A DNA stretch of 64,000 nucleotides from Alteromonas sp. 5E99-2 (lineage in GTDB: Bacteria; Pseudomonadota; Gammaproteobacteria; Enterobacterales; Alteromonadaceae), in assembly GCF_017368475.1 (NCBI RefSeq), contig NZ_JAFNJE010000002.1, positions 62,001-126,000 on the forward strand, written 5' to 3'. The translations under genes were made by a program, and so were the position numbers. Below the pieces are notes generated by a model. That model was given only the letters and a program-made list of their open reading frames with translations, had not been told where the DNA came from and made no database searches. Numbering within the stretch: the first letter of the stretch is position 1; the number at the start of each line of letters is the position of its first letter. Below are positions 9,529 to 19,548 of the stretch, piece by piece.

Positions 9529-10723
9529 GAGCAGCCCTCCTCTTAATATTGCCTTGTGCAACAAAGAAGTCGAACAACGGCGCCCATAAATTTGCGAATA
9601 AAATTGCTAGCATCATGCCTTCAGGAAACGCAGGGTTAATCACTCGAATTAACACCACCATAAAGCCAATCAAGATACCAAATGACCATTTACCTTTATT
9701 CGTAAACGACGCAGATACTGGATCTGTTGCCATAAAAAATAGACCGAAGGCAAAGCCACCTGTTACCAAATGCCAATAAAACGGCATGGCGAACATAGGG
9801 TTAGTATCACTACCGATGAAGTTCAACAAAGTACTAAATGCAGCCATTCCGCCTAATACACCTAGTACAATGCGCCAAGATGCAATACGCATATAAATGA
9901 TAGCTAAACCACCAAGCATAAGTGCAAGTGTTGATACTTCACCAACAGAACCTTGGATGTTACCGAAGAATGCATCCCACCAAAGTGTCATATTGGTATA
10001 GTCCAACTCACCTGATGCAGCTTGTCCAAGCATTGTAGCGCCAGAAAAACCATCCGCAGCAGTCCAAACCGTATTACCCGAAATTTGTGCAGGATAAGCG
10101 AAGAATAAAAACGCTCGACCAGCCAAAGCAGGGTTCAAGAAGTTCCGCCCTGTACCACCAAAGACTTCTTTAGCGATAACCACACCAAAGGTGATACCTA
10201 ATGCCACTTGCCATAAAGGAATGGTCGCTGGCAGCGTTAACGCGAATAACACAGAGGTAACAAAGAAACCTTCATTGACTTCGTGTTTTCGAATTGAAGC
10301 AAACAATACTTCCCAAAATCCACCAACAACGAAAACAACGGCGTAGATAGGTAAGAAGAAGCAAGCACCGTAAAGGAACAAGGTAAATAGTCCTGCATCC
10401 GCGCCTAAAGTTCCGCCAAGTAATGAAAATAAACCTGCCTGCCATGTATCTGGCAGCGTTCCGGCACCAGCAACAATCGCGCTATTGGCTTGTACACCAA
10501 CGTTGTACATACCGTAAAACATAGCTGGGAATGTCGCCATCCACACCATGATCATAATACGTTTTAAATCGATACTGTCTTTAACATGGGTCGTCGATTT
10601 ATTTACCAGTCCTGGCGTATAGAAAACCGTCGCAGCGGCTTCATACAAGGCATACCATTTTTCAAAACGGCCACCGGGCTCAAAATCTGGTTCAATTTTT
10701 TCTAAGTAATCTTTTAAGCTCAT
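9518..10723 (-). CDS. nqrB: Na+-NQR subunit B (covalent FMN, membrane)
   Basis: A 401-residue subunit with about ten membrane helices, homologous to RnfD. The covalent-FMN site [10 protein letters not shown] is present and is modified by ApbE. NqrB also holds riboflavin and the ubiquinone site and forms the main Na+ channel. The N-terminal soluble segment with [17 protein letters not shown] is family-typical. It starts three bases after the nqrA stop, with AAGGAAGGG as ribosome site. Its last codons contain the ribosome site and start of nqrC. Confidence 0.97.
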   Translation of the reverse strand: MSLKDYLEKIEPDFEPGGRFEKWYALYEAAATVFYTPGLVNKSTTHVKDSIDLKRIMIMVWMATFPAMFYGMYNVGVQANSAIVAGAGTLPDTWQAGLFSLLGGTLGADAGLFTLFLYGACFFLPIYAVVFVVGGFWEVLFASIRKHEVNEGFFVTSVLFALTLPATIPLWQVALGITFGVVIAKEVFGGTGRNFLNPALAGRAFLFFAYPAQISGNTVWTAADGFSGATMLGQAASGELDYTNMTLWWDAFFGNIQGSVGEVSTLALMLGGLAIIYMRIASWRIVLGVLGGMAAFSTLLNFIGSDTNPMFAMPFYWHLVTGGFAFGLFFMATDPVSASFTNKGKWSFGILIGFMVVLIRVINPAFPEGMMLAILFANLWAPLFDFFVAQGNIKRRAARGC

Positions 10724-10726
10724 GGA

Positions 10727-12067
10727 TTACCCTTCCTTTTCTATAGTATTCAAGCATTCTCGTAGCACGGTATCGTAATCGTATTTACCGGGACACACAT
10801 AACTACACAATGCTAAATCTTCTTCATCCAACTCTAAGCAGCCCAAAGATTGAGCTCCATCAGTATCACCAGATAAAATATCTCTCAGTAATAATGTAGG
10901 TAGAATATCAAGTGGCATTACTCGTTCGTAATTGCCAATTGGCACCATAGAACGATCTGAACCATTAGTTGTAGAAGTCATATCAAAGGATTTACTTCCT
11001 GATAAATGACCAAGGTAAGCACGAGTAACCGAATGTTTATCACCACCTGGAGTAATCCATCCAAATAGTTTTTTCTCACGGTCTTCTTTAATAAGTGAAA
11101 CTTGTATGTGATAGCGACCTAAAAATCCGTGAACACCGTGTGCATTAGTACCTCTAAGCACAGAACCGGAGATAACTCGAACGTTTTCAATGGCGGTTTC
11201 TGATGCGGTAAGTTCAGCGAGATCGGCACCAAGCTCAGTAGCAACTAAACGCGGCTTAGATGCTGCTGGACCAGCTAATGCAACAACTCTACTAGAGTCA
11301 ACTTCACCAGTTTTAAGTAAACTACCAATAGCGATAACGTCTTGATAACTCACATGCCAAACTGTTCTATTCACTCCAGCTGAACACAAATGATGGATAT
11401 GAGTACCCACTAAACCTGCAGGGTGTGGCCCGCTAAAGGTTTCGCGAACAACTTTCACATCGCCTGTAGGAATATTTACGTCAGGAGCACTACAAACAAA
11501 GACATCGCCTTCAGTTAAAACCCGAAGTGCTCGTAATCCGTGGACGAAATCCTGCTCTCTTTCAGCAATAATAACACTCGGTTCTGCTGCTAATGGATTA
11601 GTATCCATGGCGTTAACGAAGATCGCCTTAGCTTCACTACCCAATGCCGGCACCTTACTAAAAGGACGAGTACGAAGCCCAGTCCATGCGCCCGAGTCAA
11701 CTAAAACCGCTTCAACAGCTTCACGACTTGCTTGGCTTAAGCTCGCTTCGTCAAACGTTGGAAACAGTTCTTTGTCATCACCGTCTTTTTTGATAACAAC
11801 AGACTGTAGAACCCGTTTAGCACCCCTGTTAATTTCAACAATTTCACCCGCAGCAGAAGCAGTAAACTTTACTCCTGGGTTTTTTTTGTCTTCAAAAACA
11901 AGCTGACCCTTTTTAACTTTATCACCCACCTGCACATGCATGGTAGGACGCATTCCCACGAACTCTTCCCCTAACAAGGCAACCCGTGTCACCAACGCAC
12001 CTTTATCAATGCGTTGCTCGGGCGCTCCTGCAATAGGAAGGTCGAGACCTTTTTTGATTTTTATCAT
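10727..12067 (-). CDS. nqrA: Na+-NQR subunit A
   Basis: A 446-residue soluble subunit on the cytoplasmic face, first gene of the operon. It starts [18 protein letters not shown], the usual NqrA N-terminus, and has the RnfC-like body with the ubiquinone-linked region. [19 protein letters not shown] is typical of the C-terminus. No Fe-S cluster ligand set of the RnfC type is present, as expected. Upstream lies a 271-base spacer with two inverted repeats (12094-12157 and 12211-12241). Confidence 0.97.
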   Translation of the reverse strand: MIKIKKGLDLPIAGAPEQRIDKGALVTRVALLGEEFVGMRPTMHVQVGDKVKKGQLVFEDKKNPGVKFTASAAGEIVEINRGAKRVLQSVVIKKDGDDKELFPTFDEASLSQASREAVEAVLVDSGAWTGLRTRPFSKVPALGSEAKAIFVNAMDTNPLAAEPSVIIAEREQDFVHGLRALRVLTEGDVFVCSAPDVNIPTGDVKVVRETFSGPHPAGLVGTHIHHLCSAGVNRTVWHVSYQDVIAIGSLLKTGEVDSSRVVALAGPAASKPRLVATELGADLAELTASETAIENVRVISGSVLRGTNAHGVHGFLGRYHIQVSLIKEDREKKLFGWITPGGDKHSVTRAYLGHLSGSKSFDMTSTTNGSDRSMVPIGNYERVMPLDILPTLLLRDILSGDTDGAQSLGCLELDEEDLALCSYVCPGKYDYDTVLRECLNTIEKEG

Positions 12068-12093
12068 ACTTATCGCACTACTCTGTAATTAAA

Positions 12094-12157
12094 ATATCAT
12101 TTGCATAACGCTCTATACGCGGCGCTCGGAATAAAGGTTTCGCTATGCAAATGATAT
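12094..12157. repeat. 17-bp inverted repeat upstream of nqrA
   Basis: ATATCATTTGCATAACG (12094-12110) and CGCTATGCAAATGATAT (12141-12157) are inverted copies with one mismatch and a 30-base GC-richer spacer. In the nqrA mRNA sense it would be a stable hairpin ending about 27 bases before the nqrA ATG and followed by TTTTAATT. It could be an attenuator, a 5'-UTR stabiliser or an operator. Function is inference only. Confidence 0.6.
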
Positions 12158-12210
12158 TGTCTGTTTTTATTATATGATTTTATTATTTTTGTAGCTTAGA
12201 AATTAGGCTG

Positions 12211-12241
12211 ATATGCCATTTTGACAAGCAAAATGGCATAT
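12211..12241. repeat. Perfect 12-bp inverted repeat in nqrA/fabV spacer
   Basis: ATATGCCATTTT and AAAATGGCATAT flank a 7-base centre (GACAAGC). It lies 98 bases past the fabV stop and about 145 bases before nqrA. As a fabV terminator it lacks a T tract on the minus strand, so an operator or processing hairpin is equally possible. Confidence 0.55.
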
Positions 12242-12338
12242 CCCTCTAATTTTAGCACTAAGAAAGTATTTTGCGCTATGAATAAGATGCCTTAACTGTA
12301 AATTTATACCAATAGAGCTGGAAAAAACCGTTACAATT

Positions 12339-13520
12339 TTACCAGCTTACATCTGGCGCAATGTCTGCATCATAATCAACATCAGCAACACCAAAACCAA
12401 ACAGGTTCAAAAAGTCCTGATGATAGCCTTCGTAATCACTCAATTGATGGAAATTATCTTGGGTCACTTGATCCCATAACGCTTTAATTAACGCTTGAGT
12501 ATCATCATTAGTCTCAATGCCATCCATTCTATAACGATTGAGTTCATCAACATCGGCATTGTCACTGTAAAGACACGAGCTAAACAAGCCTTTGATTTGC
12601 TCGATACAGCCTTCGTGGGTACCTTGGTCCTTCATAACCCGGTATATCAATGAAATATATAACGGCATAACTGGAATAGCAGAACTCGCTTGCGTTACTA
12701 AGGCTTTCAATGAAGATACATTCGCTTCTACCTTAAGAGAATCAAGAGAGGAAATAATCGCAGTTGCCGCGCGATCTAAATCTTCTTTCGCTTTACCAAT
12801 GGTCGCTTGACCATAAATAGGCCAGGTCAGTTCTTTACCGATATAAGTATATGCAGTAGTTTTACAACCCGATGATAAAACCTTAGCTTGGGCAAGCTGG
12901 GTCATCCAACGTTCCCAATCTTCACCGCCCATGACTTTCACCGTGTCTTGAATTTCTTCTTCAGATGCCGGCGTCAAATCGATGCTGTGAACTAAGTCTT
13001 TGTCTGTGTCATAGGTTTTTGTACTATAACTGCTGCCAACTGGTTTAAGGGTTGATTTATAGACAACACCTGTGTCTGGGTCAGTACGGCGAGGAGATGC
13101 CAAGCTATACACAACTAAATCGAATGTAACCCCTTTTGATCTTGCGTATTCAATAACTTCTTGCTTTATTTCGTCGCTAAACGCATCGCCATTAATGGTG
13201 TGTGCTTGTAATTCGCTATCTTGTGCGAATTTATGAAACGCAGCCGTGTTATACCACCCAGCGGTTCCTGTCCTCTTAGTCGTAGGCACTTTTTCAAAAC
13301 ACACACCAAGTGTTGACGCCCCATAACCATATGCGGCTGTTATGCGGCTAGCCAGTCCATATCCGGTGGAGCAACCTAGTACCAATACGTTTTTAGGTGC
13401 AGCAGACGTGTCGAAAGACTGAGATTTAATATAATCGATTTGAGATCCAACCAAAGATTCACATCCTTTTGGGTGTGCATTGGTACAAATGAATCCTCGA
13501 ATTTTAGGTTTAATGATCAT
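12339..13520 (-). CDS. fabV: Trans-2-enoyl-ACP/CoA reductase FabV
   Basis: A 393-residue NADH-dependent enoyl reductase that completes the fatty-acid elongation cycle; FabV enzymes are resistant to triclosan. The start at MIIKPKIRGFICTNAHP is set by match to the FabV N-terminus; an upstream in-frame extension of 22 residues does not look like coding sequence. The nucleotide-binding loop VLGCSTGYGLASRI and the active-site Y-x8-K (YGQATIGKAK) are present, with YSLASPRRTDP between. Length matches the family (about 400). The gene follows fklB on the same strand after 83 bases. Confidence 0.95.
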   Translation of the reverse strand: MIIKPKIRGFICTNAHPKGCESLVGSQIDYIKSQSFDTSAAPKNVLVLGCSTGYGLASRITAAYGYGASTLGVCFEKVPTTKRTGTAGWYNTAAFHKFAQDSELQAHTINGDAFSDEIKQEVIEYARSKGVTFDLVVYSLASPRRTDPDTGVVYKSTLKPVGSSYSTKTYDTDKDLVHSIDLTPASEEEIQDTVKVMGGEDWERWMTQLAQAKVLSSGCKTTAYTYIGKELTWPIYGQATIGKAKEDLDRAATAIISSLDSLKVEANVSSLKALVTQASSAIPVMPLYISLIYRVMKDQGTHEGCIEQIKGLFSSCLYSDNADVDELNRYRMDGIETNDDTQALIKALWDQVTQDNFHQLSDYEGYHQDFLNLFGFGVADVDYDADIAPDVSW

Positions 13521-13603
13521 AATCATTTCCATTGCGGGTTGGAACATTGCGCGCAGTATTATACAACCCAACGCGCAAGAGTACATAAACTAAATCATCA
13601 ACA

Positions 13604-14224
13604 TTATGCGATGATATCTAACAACTCTACATCGAAAATTAACGTTGAGTAAGGTTGAATTGCACCACCAGCACCTTGCTCTCCGTAGGCAAGGTCATGA
13701 GGTACATACAAACGCCATTTCGATCCCACAGGCATTAATTGCAACGCTTCAGTCCAACCTTTAATTACGCCATTCACTGGGAATTCCGCTGGTTCACCGC
13801 GATCATATGAACTATCAAATACATCACCACTCACCAAAGTGCCGTGATAATGGGTTCTTACTGTGCTAGAGCCTGTTGGTTTTTCGCCAGAACCTTCAGT
13901 AATCACTTCATATTGAAGACCACTTTCAGTAGTAGTAATACCGTCTTTTTTCGCATTTTCAGCTAGAAACGCTTCACCAGCCTGAATAGCTTCTTGGAAT
14001 TGTTCCGTTTTTGCCGCTTGCATACGTTCGTGAATAGCGTTGAATGAATTGCGCAAATCATCATTACTTACTTTTGATTCCGTTCCTTCAAACGCATCTT
14101 TTAGCCCTTCTAGAACTGCGTCTAACGCTAATCCATCAAATGGGTTAGATTTAAGCTGCTCGCCCATTTGAAAACCTATGCCATAACTGGCCTGCGTTTC
14201 TACTGTTGAAAATTTTTCTGACAC
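13604..14224 (-). CDS. fklB: FKBP-type peptidyl-prolyl isomerase FklB (GTG start)
   Basis: A 206-residue cis-trans prolyl isomerase. It has an N-terminal helical dimerisation domain (SYGIGFQMGEQL onward) and a C-terminal FKBP domain (VRTHYHGTLVSGDVFDSSY, GVIKGWTEALQLMPVGSKW, PHDLAYGEQGAGG). I choose the GTG at 14224: AGGAG lies five bases before it and the product is then exactly 206 residues, the size of E. coli FklB. The nearest ATG (14239) would lie before this ribosome site. Cytoplasmic, as no signal peptide follows the chosen start. Divergent from ppc. Confidence 0.92.
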   Translation of the reverse strand: MSEKFSTVETQASYGIGFQMGEQLKSNPFDGLALDAVLEGLKDAFEGTESKVSNDDLRNSFNAIHERMQAAKTEQFQEAIQAGEAFLAENAKKDGITTTESGLQYEVITEGSGEKPTGSSTVRTHYHGTLVSGDVFDSSYDRGEPAEFPVNGVIKGWTEALQLMPVGSKWRLYVPHDLAYGEQGAGGAIQPYSTLIFDVELLDIIA

Positions 14225-14381
14225 GTTAACTCCTGTCATATTATTACAAAATTGCTTTAGATTGGGGAATGTTAACACAAACTTTATACTGAAAGTCGGT
14301 AAAATCGAGTGGTTTGCACTTGTAATTTGGTACTGTTCTGAAAGAAAATGACAGTCTAATTGCAAAAAGAGAGAGAACTGC

Positions 14382-17012
14382 ATGTCACAACATTATGATG
14401 TTGAATTGAAAGATACAGTGCGATATCTAGGCCGAACACTTGGTGAAACCATCCTCAATGAACTAGGGGAAGACTGGTTAGAGCGTATCGAAACTATCAG
14501 AAAAACAGGCAGAGCATCCTATCAAGGTGACACTCAAGCAAGCACCGCATTAACTGAAATTTTTAGCGAACTCAGCGACGATAAGTTATTGACTATTGGT
14601 CGTGCTTTCGCTCAATTTTTAAACCTTGGCAATATTGCGGAACAAGAATTTAACGGAAATTTAGATACAGATTCCGCCCTTGAGCAAGTTTTTGAGCACC
14701 TCGCAGACAATGCAAATAAAAAAATTGAAAAGCAGGATCTGGAAAAAGCACTGAGTAAACTCGACATTGATTTAGTGCTAACCGCCCACCCAACTGAAGT
14801 GACACGTAGAACACTTATTCATAAACACGGGCAACTTGCCACCTGCTTACAAGAACTACACAAGCCATCATTATCAAAATACGAACGCAATCGCGTAGAG
14901 TACCGAATTGCAGACCTTATTAGCCAAGCATGGCACACCGAAGAAATACGCTCTGTTCGCCCAACCCCCGTAGATGAAGCCAAATGGGGCTTTGCGGTAA
15001 TAGAAAACTCACTTTGGGAAGCCGTACCAGACTTCTTGCGTGAATTAGACGACAAACTCACCGAGCACTTCGAAACAGGTCTTCCGTTAGATGCCGCTCC
15101 AGTTCACTTCAGCTCATGGATGGGGGGTGATAGAGACGGAAATCCAAATGTTACCGCTAAAATCACTGAAAGTGTGCTACTTCTTTCTCGTCATCGCGCT
15201 GCAAAGTTGTTTGCGAGTGACATAGAAAAGCTTATTGTTGAACTTTCTATGCGCGATTGCAGTGAGTCACTTGCGAGCCAAGTGGGTGAAACGAAAGAAC
15301 CCTACCGCGAATTACTGCGTCCTCTACAAGCCAAACTGCGTAAAACAAGAGATGGTTTAGCAGCTCGCTTGAAGAAACAACAAACTGATGAAAGTGTTTG
15401 GCTTGAATCAAATGAAGAATTATTGGCACCTTTACAACTTTGTTATGATTCATTATCTCAATGCGGTATGAGTATTACCGCTAACGGCGCGCTGTTAGAT
15501 ACAATACGTCGTGTATACTGCTTTGGTATTCATCTATTGCGCCTTGATGTTCGTCAAGATTCAGAGCGTCATTCAGATGTATTCAGCGAAATTACTCGTT
15601 ATCTAGATTTAGGTGACTATGGCGAGTGGTCTGAACAAGACAAGCAAGCTTTCTTACTGAAAGAACTTAGCTCTAAGCGTCCGCTTTTCCCTAAGCAATG
15701 GAACCCTAGCGCCGATGTAAAAGAAGTGCTAGATACCTGCAAAACCATTGCGAAATACGGAAAAGAAGGGTTCGGGATCTACATTATTTCGATGGCAAGC
15801 GAAGCATCAGATGTGCTTGCTGTACAGCTATTGCTGCAAGAAATGGGCGTTAGCTGGCCAATGCCTGTTGCCCCTTTATTCGAAACTCTCGATGATTTGA
15901 ATCATAGCCCTACGGTTATGAAAAGCTTATTGAGTATTGATTGGTATCGCGAGTATATCAATGACCGTCAATACGTCATGATTGGCTACAGTGACTCTGC
16001 GAAAGATGCTGGTGCACTTGCTGCAGGTTGGGCCCAGTATGAATCACAAGAAGCCCTAGTTGCAGTAGCACAAGAAAAAGACGTAACGCTTACTCTGTTC
16101 CACGGCCGCGGTGGTACAATTGGTCGTGGTGGTTTACCTGCACATGCCGCTATTCACTCTCAGCCTCCAGGCTCACTTGATGGTGGGTTTAGGGTGACTG
16201 AACAAGGTGAAACCATTCGTTATAAGTTTGGAATGCCGTCATTAGCGAAACGAAGCCTGAGCATTTACGCAAGTGCAATTTTAGAAGCCATGGTTCTGCC
16301 ACCACCTTCGCCCAAGCAAGAGTGGCGAGAAAAAATGACCGAAATGGCAAATGCAGGCCGAGACAATTACCGTTCAATTGTGCGCGATCATAAAGATTTT
16401 GTTCCTTATTTCAGAGTTGCCACACCTGAGCAAGAATTAGGCAAATTGCCTTTGGGTAGTCGTCCAGCTAAGCGTAAACCTACTGGCGGAATAGAAAGCC
16501 TTCGCGCAATTCCTTGGATTTTCGCATGGGCACAGACTCGTATGGTATTGCCTGCTTGGTTAGGCGTGATGAAAGCCATAAAAACTGTCAAAGACAATGA
16601 TGACAACGGCATTATTGATGACATGTATACTAACTGGCCGTTTTTCTACTCTCGCTTGTCTATGCTAGATATGGTTTTCCATAAAGCTGATCCTCGTATT
16701 TGCGCGGCTTATGATGATCATCTCGTACCTGATTCACTGAAACACTTTGGTGATGCATTACGAGAAGAGCTTACATTCAGTATTGACGCTCACAAGTCCA
16801 TCACAGGACAATCAACCATAATGGAAAGTGATCCTCAAGGCCGCGAATCGATGAACATTCGAGCGTCCTACTTAGAGCCGCTTCATTATTTGCAAATTGA
16901 GCTGCTAAAACGCAGCCGACAGCAAGACGATGAATCCGGTCAAAGCGAACTTGAAAGAGCAATGATGGTTACCATTGCTGGTATTGCAATAGGTATGCGT
17001 AATACTGGTTAA
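14382..17012 (+). CDS. ppc: Phosphoenolpyruvate carboxylase
   Basis: An 876-residue enzyme that carboxylates PEP to oxaloacetate and refills the TCA cycle. Catalytic segments are LTAHPTEVTRRT (active-site histidine), SWMGGDRDGNPNVT, the FHGRGGTIGRGG loop with the second conserved histidine, and the C-terminal MRNTG that enters the allosteric (aspartate/malate) site. Size matches E. coli Ppc (883). AGAGAGAG precedes the ATG. The stop is seven bases from the stop of the convergent response regulator. mdh lies 2.6 kb away, so two oxaloacetate enzymes share the area without forming an operon. Confidence 0.97.
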   Translation: MSQHYDVELKDTVRYLGRTLGETILNELGEDWLERIETIRKTGRASYQGDTQASTALTEIFSELSDDKLLTIGRAFAQFLNLGNIAEQEFNGNLDTDSALEQVFEHLADNANKKIEKQDLEKALSKLDIDLVLTAHPTEVTRRTLIHKHGQLATCLQELHKPSLSKYERNRVEYRIADLISQAWHTEEIRSVRPTPVDEAKWGFAVIENSLWEAVPDFLRELDDKLTEHFETGLPLDAAPVHFSSWMGGDRDGNPNVTAKITESVLLLSRHRAAKLFASDIEKLIVELSMRDCSESLASQVGETKEPYRELLRPLQAKLRKTRDGLAARLKKQQTDESVWLESNEELLAPLQLCYDSLSQCGMSITANGALLDTIRRVYCFGIHLLRLDVRQDSERHSDVFSEITRYLDLGDYGEWSEQDKQAFLLKELSSKRPLFPKQWNPSADVKEVLDTCKTIAKYGKEGFGIYIISMASEASDVLAVQLLLQEMGVSWPMPVAPLFETLDDLNHSPTVMKSLLSIDWYREYINDRQYVMIGYSDSAKDAGALAAGWAQYESQEALVAVAQEKDVTLTLFHGRGGTIGRGGLPAHAAIHSQPPGSLDGGFRVTEQGETIRYKFGMPSLAKRSLSIYASAILEAMVLPPPSPKQEWREKMTEMANAGRDNYRSIVRDHKDFVPYFRVATPEQELGKLPLGSRPAKRKPTGGIESLRAIPWIFAWAQTRMVLPAWLGVMKAIKTVKDNDDNGIIDDMYTNWPFFYSRLSMLDMVFHKADPRICAAYDDHLVPDSLKHFGDALREELTFSIDAHKSITGQSTIMESDPQGRESMNIRASYLEPLHYLQIELLKRSRQQDDESGQSELERAMMVTIAGIAIGMRNTG

Positions 17013-17019
17013 TATGTAA

Positions 17020-17712
17020 TTAATCTACTTTATAACCTACCCCATAGACGGCGTGTAATATCTCGTCGTCTGGGTTGGTTACTGAGAGTTTTTGGCGTAA
17101 ATTTTTCATATGACTATCTATGGTTCTGCCACTGACAACCCGTCCATCGTCATAACATGCGTTCATCAACTGATCTCTAGAGAATACCACACCAGGTTTT
17201 TTAATTAACGCTGTCAAAAGACGAAATTCCACAGGTGTTAGGTTCAAGGTATTACCTGCAGTCTTGCAAATATGTTTCTCCATATTTAACTCGATACTTC
17301 GGTACACCAACAAGTTATCTTCATCATCTTTACTTATAGGCGCGCTAACTCGTCGCAGAATTGCTTGTATACGCGCCACAACTTCCCTAGCAGAAAACGG
17401 TTTACAAACATAATCGTCAGCGCCGAATCCTAGTCCCATTAGCCTATCTATTTCTTCCACCCGAGCGGTTAGCATTAAAATAGGCACATCCGAAAATTGA
17501 CGTATTTCTTTGCACAAGGTTAAGCCATCTTTGTGAGGTAACATGATATCTAACACAACAAAGTCAGGGGATATTTGCTTTACTACATCAATAACATCCT
17601 TACCATCGTGAAGAACCTTAGTTTGAAACCCTTCGAGAGTAAGAAAATCCACCAATATTTGAGCAATTTTAGGCTCATCTTCAACAATCAGTATTGTATG
17701 CGCTTCATTCAT
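17020..17712 (-). CDS. OmpR-family response regulator (BaeR-like)
   Basis: A 230-residue regulator with a receiver domain (paired acidic residues IVEDEPK, phospho-acceptor aspartate in VVLDIMLPHKDG, LTARV threonine, KPFSAREVV lysine) and a winged-helix DNA-binding domain (NLTPVEFRLLTAL, GRTIDSHMKNLRQKL, GVGYKVD). Its start overlaps the end of the kinase gene by eight bases, so the pair is translationally coupled. The kinase half resembles BaeS most, and the likely targets include the divergent small exported protein gene at 19275. Signals and regulon are unknown. Confidence 0.93.
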   Translation of the reverse strand: MNEAHTILIVEDEPKIAQILVDFLTLEGFQTKVLHDGKDVIDVVKQISPDFVVLDIMLPHKDGLTLCKEIRQFSDVPILMLTARVEEIDRLMGLGFGADDYVCKPFSAREVVARIQAILRRVSAPISKDDEDNLLVYRSIELNMEKHICKTAGNTLNLTPVEFRLLTALIKKPGVVFSRDQLMNACYDDGRVVSGRTIDSHMKNLRQKLSVTNPDDEILHAVYGVGYKVD

Positions 17713-19129
17713 AATTTATCCCTTCTTGCGGTATTGTCACTACTATTTTCAACCCACCTTGTTCACTAGGCGATGCCGTAATTTTTCCTCGATGTGCTTT
17801 CACTATATTGCGACATATTGCCAAACCTAAGCCAGCACCGCTTCCTTTTCGAGTTCTTGCGGTATCGAGTCGAAATAACGGCTCGAATAAAGCTGAACAA
17901 TCAGACAACTGAACCCCAGGAGCTGAATCCTCTATTTGCAAGCAAATAGTGTCTCTTTGTTGTTCTAGTGTCAGCCGAGTTTGCCCAGGAGCATCCGTAT
18001 ACAACAATGAATTATTAAGAATATTTACCACTAGCTGCAACAAGCGTGTCGGGTCCCCCATACACATTATGTCACCACATTTTGGTCTAATTAACAGTAA
18101 GCCTTTTGATTCATATTTTGTAGATAAAGAATCACACGCCCCCTGTACTACTTCGCTAAAATTGATTAACTCAAAAGTATATTTCAAACCACCAATATCA
18201 GACAAAGACAATTGATATAAGTCACCCACGAGTCTTTCTAACATTTTGATTTCTTGCTCTAGGGAAGACAACGTACTTTTGTCAAAAGGTCGAATGCCGG
18301 CTTGCAGCACTTCAATTTCACCCATTAATACAGTAAGCGGTGTTCTTAATTCATGAGAAATTGAAGCAAACCATTCATTCTTAGCTTCTCTGGTTTTGTG
18401 CAACGTATCCGCTAAATGCTCGACATTCTTCATCAAATTGCCTAGCTCGTCATTTCGTCCATTAAACTCGGGTAACTTATATTGACCATTTGCTAGTGTA
18501 GATATACTTGTCTGAAGCTCGCGAATGGGCCTCAACAAAAATAGAGTTAAGGCCCATGCAATTAGCCCAGCAATCAGCAGACAAATCGAACCAATTAACA
18601 GGTTAGTATTCAGTTGCTGTTGGAGAAAGCGCGAAGATAAATCATCAGATTCTTTAGCTGGAGGCCAGCTTACAAGCTCGCCAATTGGTTTGCCGTTGAG
18701 TAAAATAGGATGAACCAGCATTGCATCAACCCGTCTTTTGTCTTTTACGCCTGACAACCAATCACCTTCATTACTGTAAAGCGTAATCAAAGGCCCTATT
18801 TGTGAATCTCTATTCCTATGTTCAGGCACACCTCTAGGAGGTGGCCTTCTATTTTGGCCCCCTATAGGCCCTCTAGGTGGTCCTGGGTGATGTGAATCTG
18901 ATAACGACTCACCTAACGAGTTTGCCCGAATAAACTGCCAACTTTCATCATTTTGACGATAACGAAAAATTAAATCATCAGCTAGGCGCTGTAAACGTTG
19001 CTCCTCAAGGCCTTTTGTGAATTCAAAGAAGCCTTGCTGAAAGCTCCAACGAGCCAATAGCAAGGCCACAATTAACACAACTGCAGTGTAGCCGATAAAG
19101 GTTAAAAATAGTTTTTGAGAAATTTTCAT
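17705..19129 (-). CDS. Membrane sensor histidine kinase (BaeS-like)
   Basis: A 474-residue kinase. Transmembrane helix 1 spans about residues 8-26, the periplasmic domain 27-175, helix 2 about 177-199, then HAMP, HisKA with His259 in SHELRTPLTVL, and HATPase with N, G1 (DSAPGVQ) and G2 (GSGAGLGLAI) boxes. The DSAPG in place of DNGPG is also seen in BaeS-type kinases. The periplasmic domain has an unusual Pro/Arg/Gly-rich stretch (residues about 80-106, including GPPRGPIGG and RRPPPRG). The small protein encoded divergently has a similar RRGPPRQPP segment, which suggests a shared ligand or direct contact. Confidence 0.93.
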   Translation of the reverse strand: MKISQKLFLTFIGYTAVVLIVALLLARWSFQQGFFEFTKGLEEQRLQRLADDLIFRYRQNDESWQFIRANSLGESLSDSHHPGPPRGPIGGQNRRPPPRGVPEHRNRDSQIGPLITLYSNEGDWLSGVKDKRRVDAMLVHPILLNGKPIGELVSWPPAKESDDLSSRFLQQQLNTNLLIGSICLLIAGLIAWALTLFLLRPIRELQTSISTLANGQYKLPEFNGRNDELGNLMKNVEHLADTLHKTREAKNEWFASISHELRTPLTVLMGEIEVLQAGIRPFDKSTLSSLEQEIKMLERLVGDLYQLSLSDIGGLKYTFELINFSEVVQGACDSLSTKYESKGLLLIRPKCGDIMCMGDPTRLLQLVVNILNNSLLYTDAPGQTRLTLEQQRDTICLQIEDSAPGVQLSDCSALFEPLFRLDTARTRKGSGAGLGLAICRNIVKAHRGKITASPSEQGGLKIVVTIPQEGINYE

Positions 19130-19274
19130 ATACCAAGTGTAACTAAGTGCGCACTTTAGCTCTACATCTATTGAGAAGTTCCACTTAATGTAACCTCAAT
19201 CTCCGCACATTCTGCACAATATTGGTTTAACATTAATTTAGCTTTTAAAATGAAATCGAAAAAGAGGATAAGAT

Positions 19275-19532
19275 ATGAAATTAATCAGTCTATTTTTTAT
19301 GTTATTAGTGACATCCACGCTCAGTTTTGCTGCGCAGAGCAGAGGTGATGATAACGACGAGCGACGAGGTCCACCAAGGCAGCCTCCTCAAGAAGCTATT
19401 GATGCTTGTGTCGATAAATCTGAAAATGAAGCAGTTAGCTTTGCCGGTCGAAATGGTGACGACGTGGCTGCAACTTGCATTTACATCGAAGATCAGTTGG
19501 TTGCGGTTCCTGATAACCACAAACGCAAATAG
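19275..19532 (+). CDS. Small exported Pro/Arg-rich protein
   Basis: An 85-residue protein with a clear signal peptide (residues 1-19/20, cut near SFA-AQ), an acidic/basic linker, RRGPPRQPP (30-38) and a short domain with Cys45 and Cys68. GAGGAT precedes the ATG. The domain resembles small exported domains I recall of the form ACxxKxxGxxCxF...GxC...LxCxP, but the second and fourth cysteines are replaced (Val54 and Ala77), leaving one possible disulfide. It is transcribed away from the BaeSR-like pair and followed by a strong terminator, which fits a single-gene target of that system. Function unknown. Confidence 0.82.
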   Translation: MKLISLFFMLLVTSTLSFAAQSRGDDNDERRGPPRQPPQEAIDACVDKSENEAVSFAGRNGDDVAATCIYIEDQLVAVPDNHKRK

Positions 19533-19548
19533 CGCTTTTCAAAGCACA

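Noticed and set aside
11607-11906. Plus-strand 99-residue frame opposite nqrA
   Set aside because: Antisense to a strongly conserved gene, with no ribosome site and no recognisable motif.
13521-13586. N-terminal extension of FabV
   Set aside because: The 22 extra residues do not match the family, and MIIKPKIRGF is the conserved start.
14225-14383. N-terminal extension of FklB, including the ATG at 14239
   Set aside because: The GTG at 14224 has the AGGAG ribosome site and gives the exact family length.
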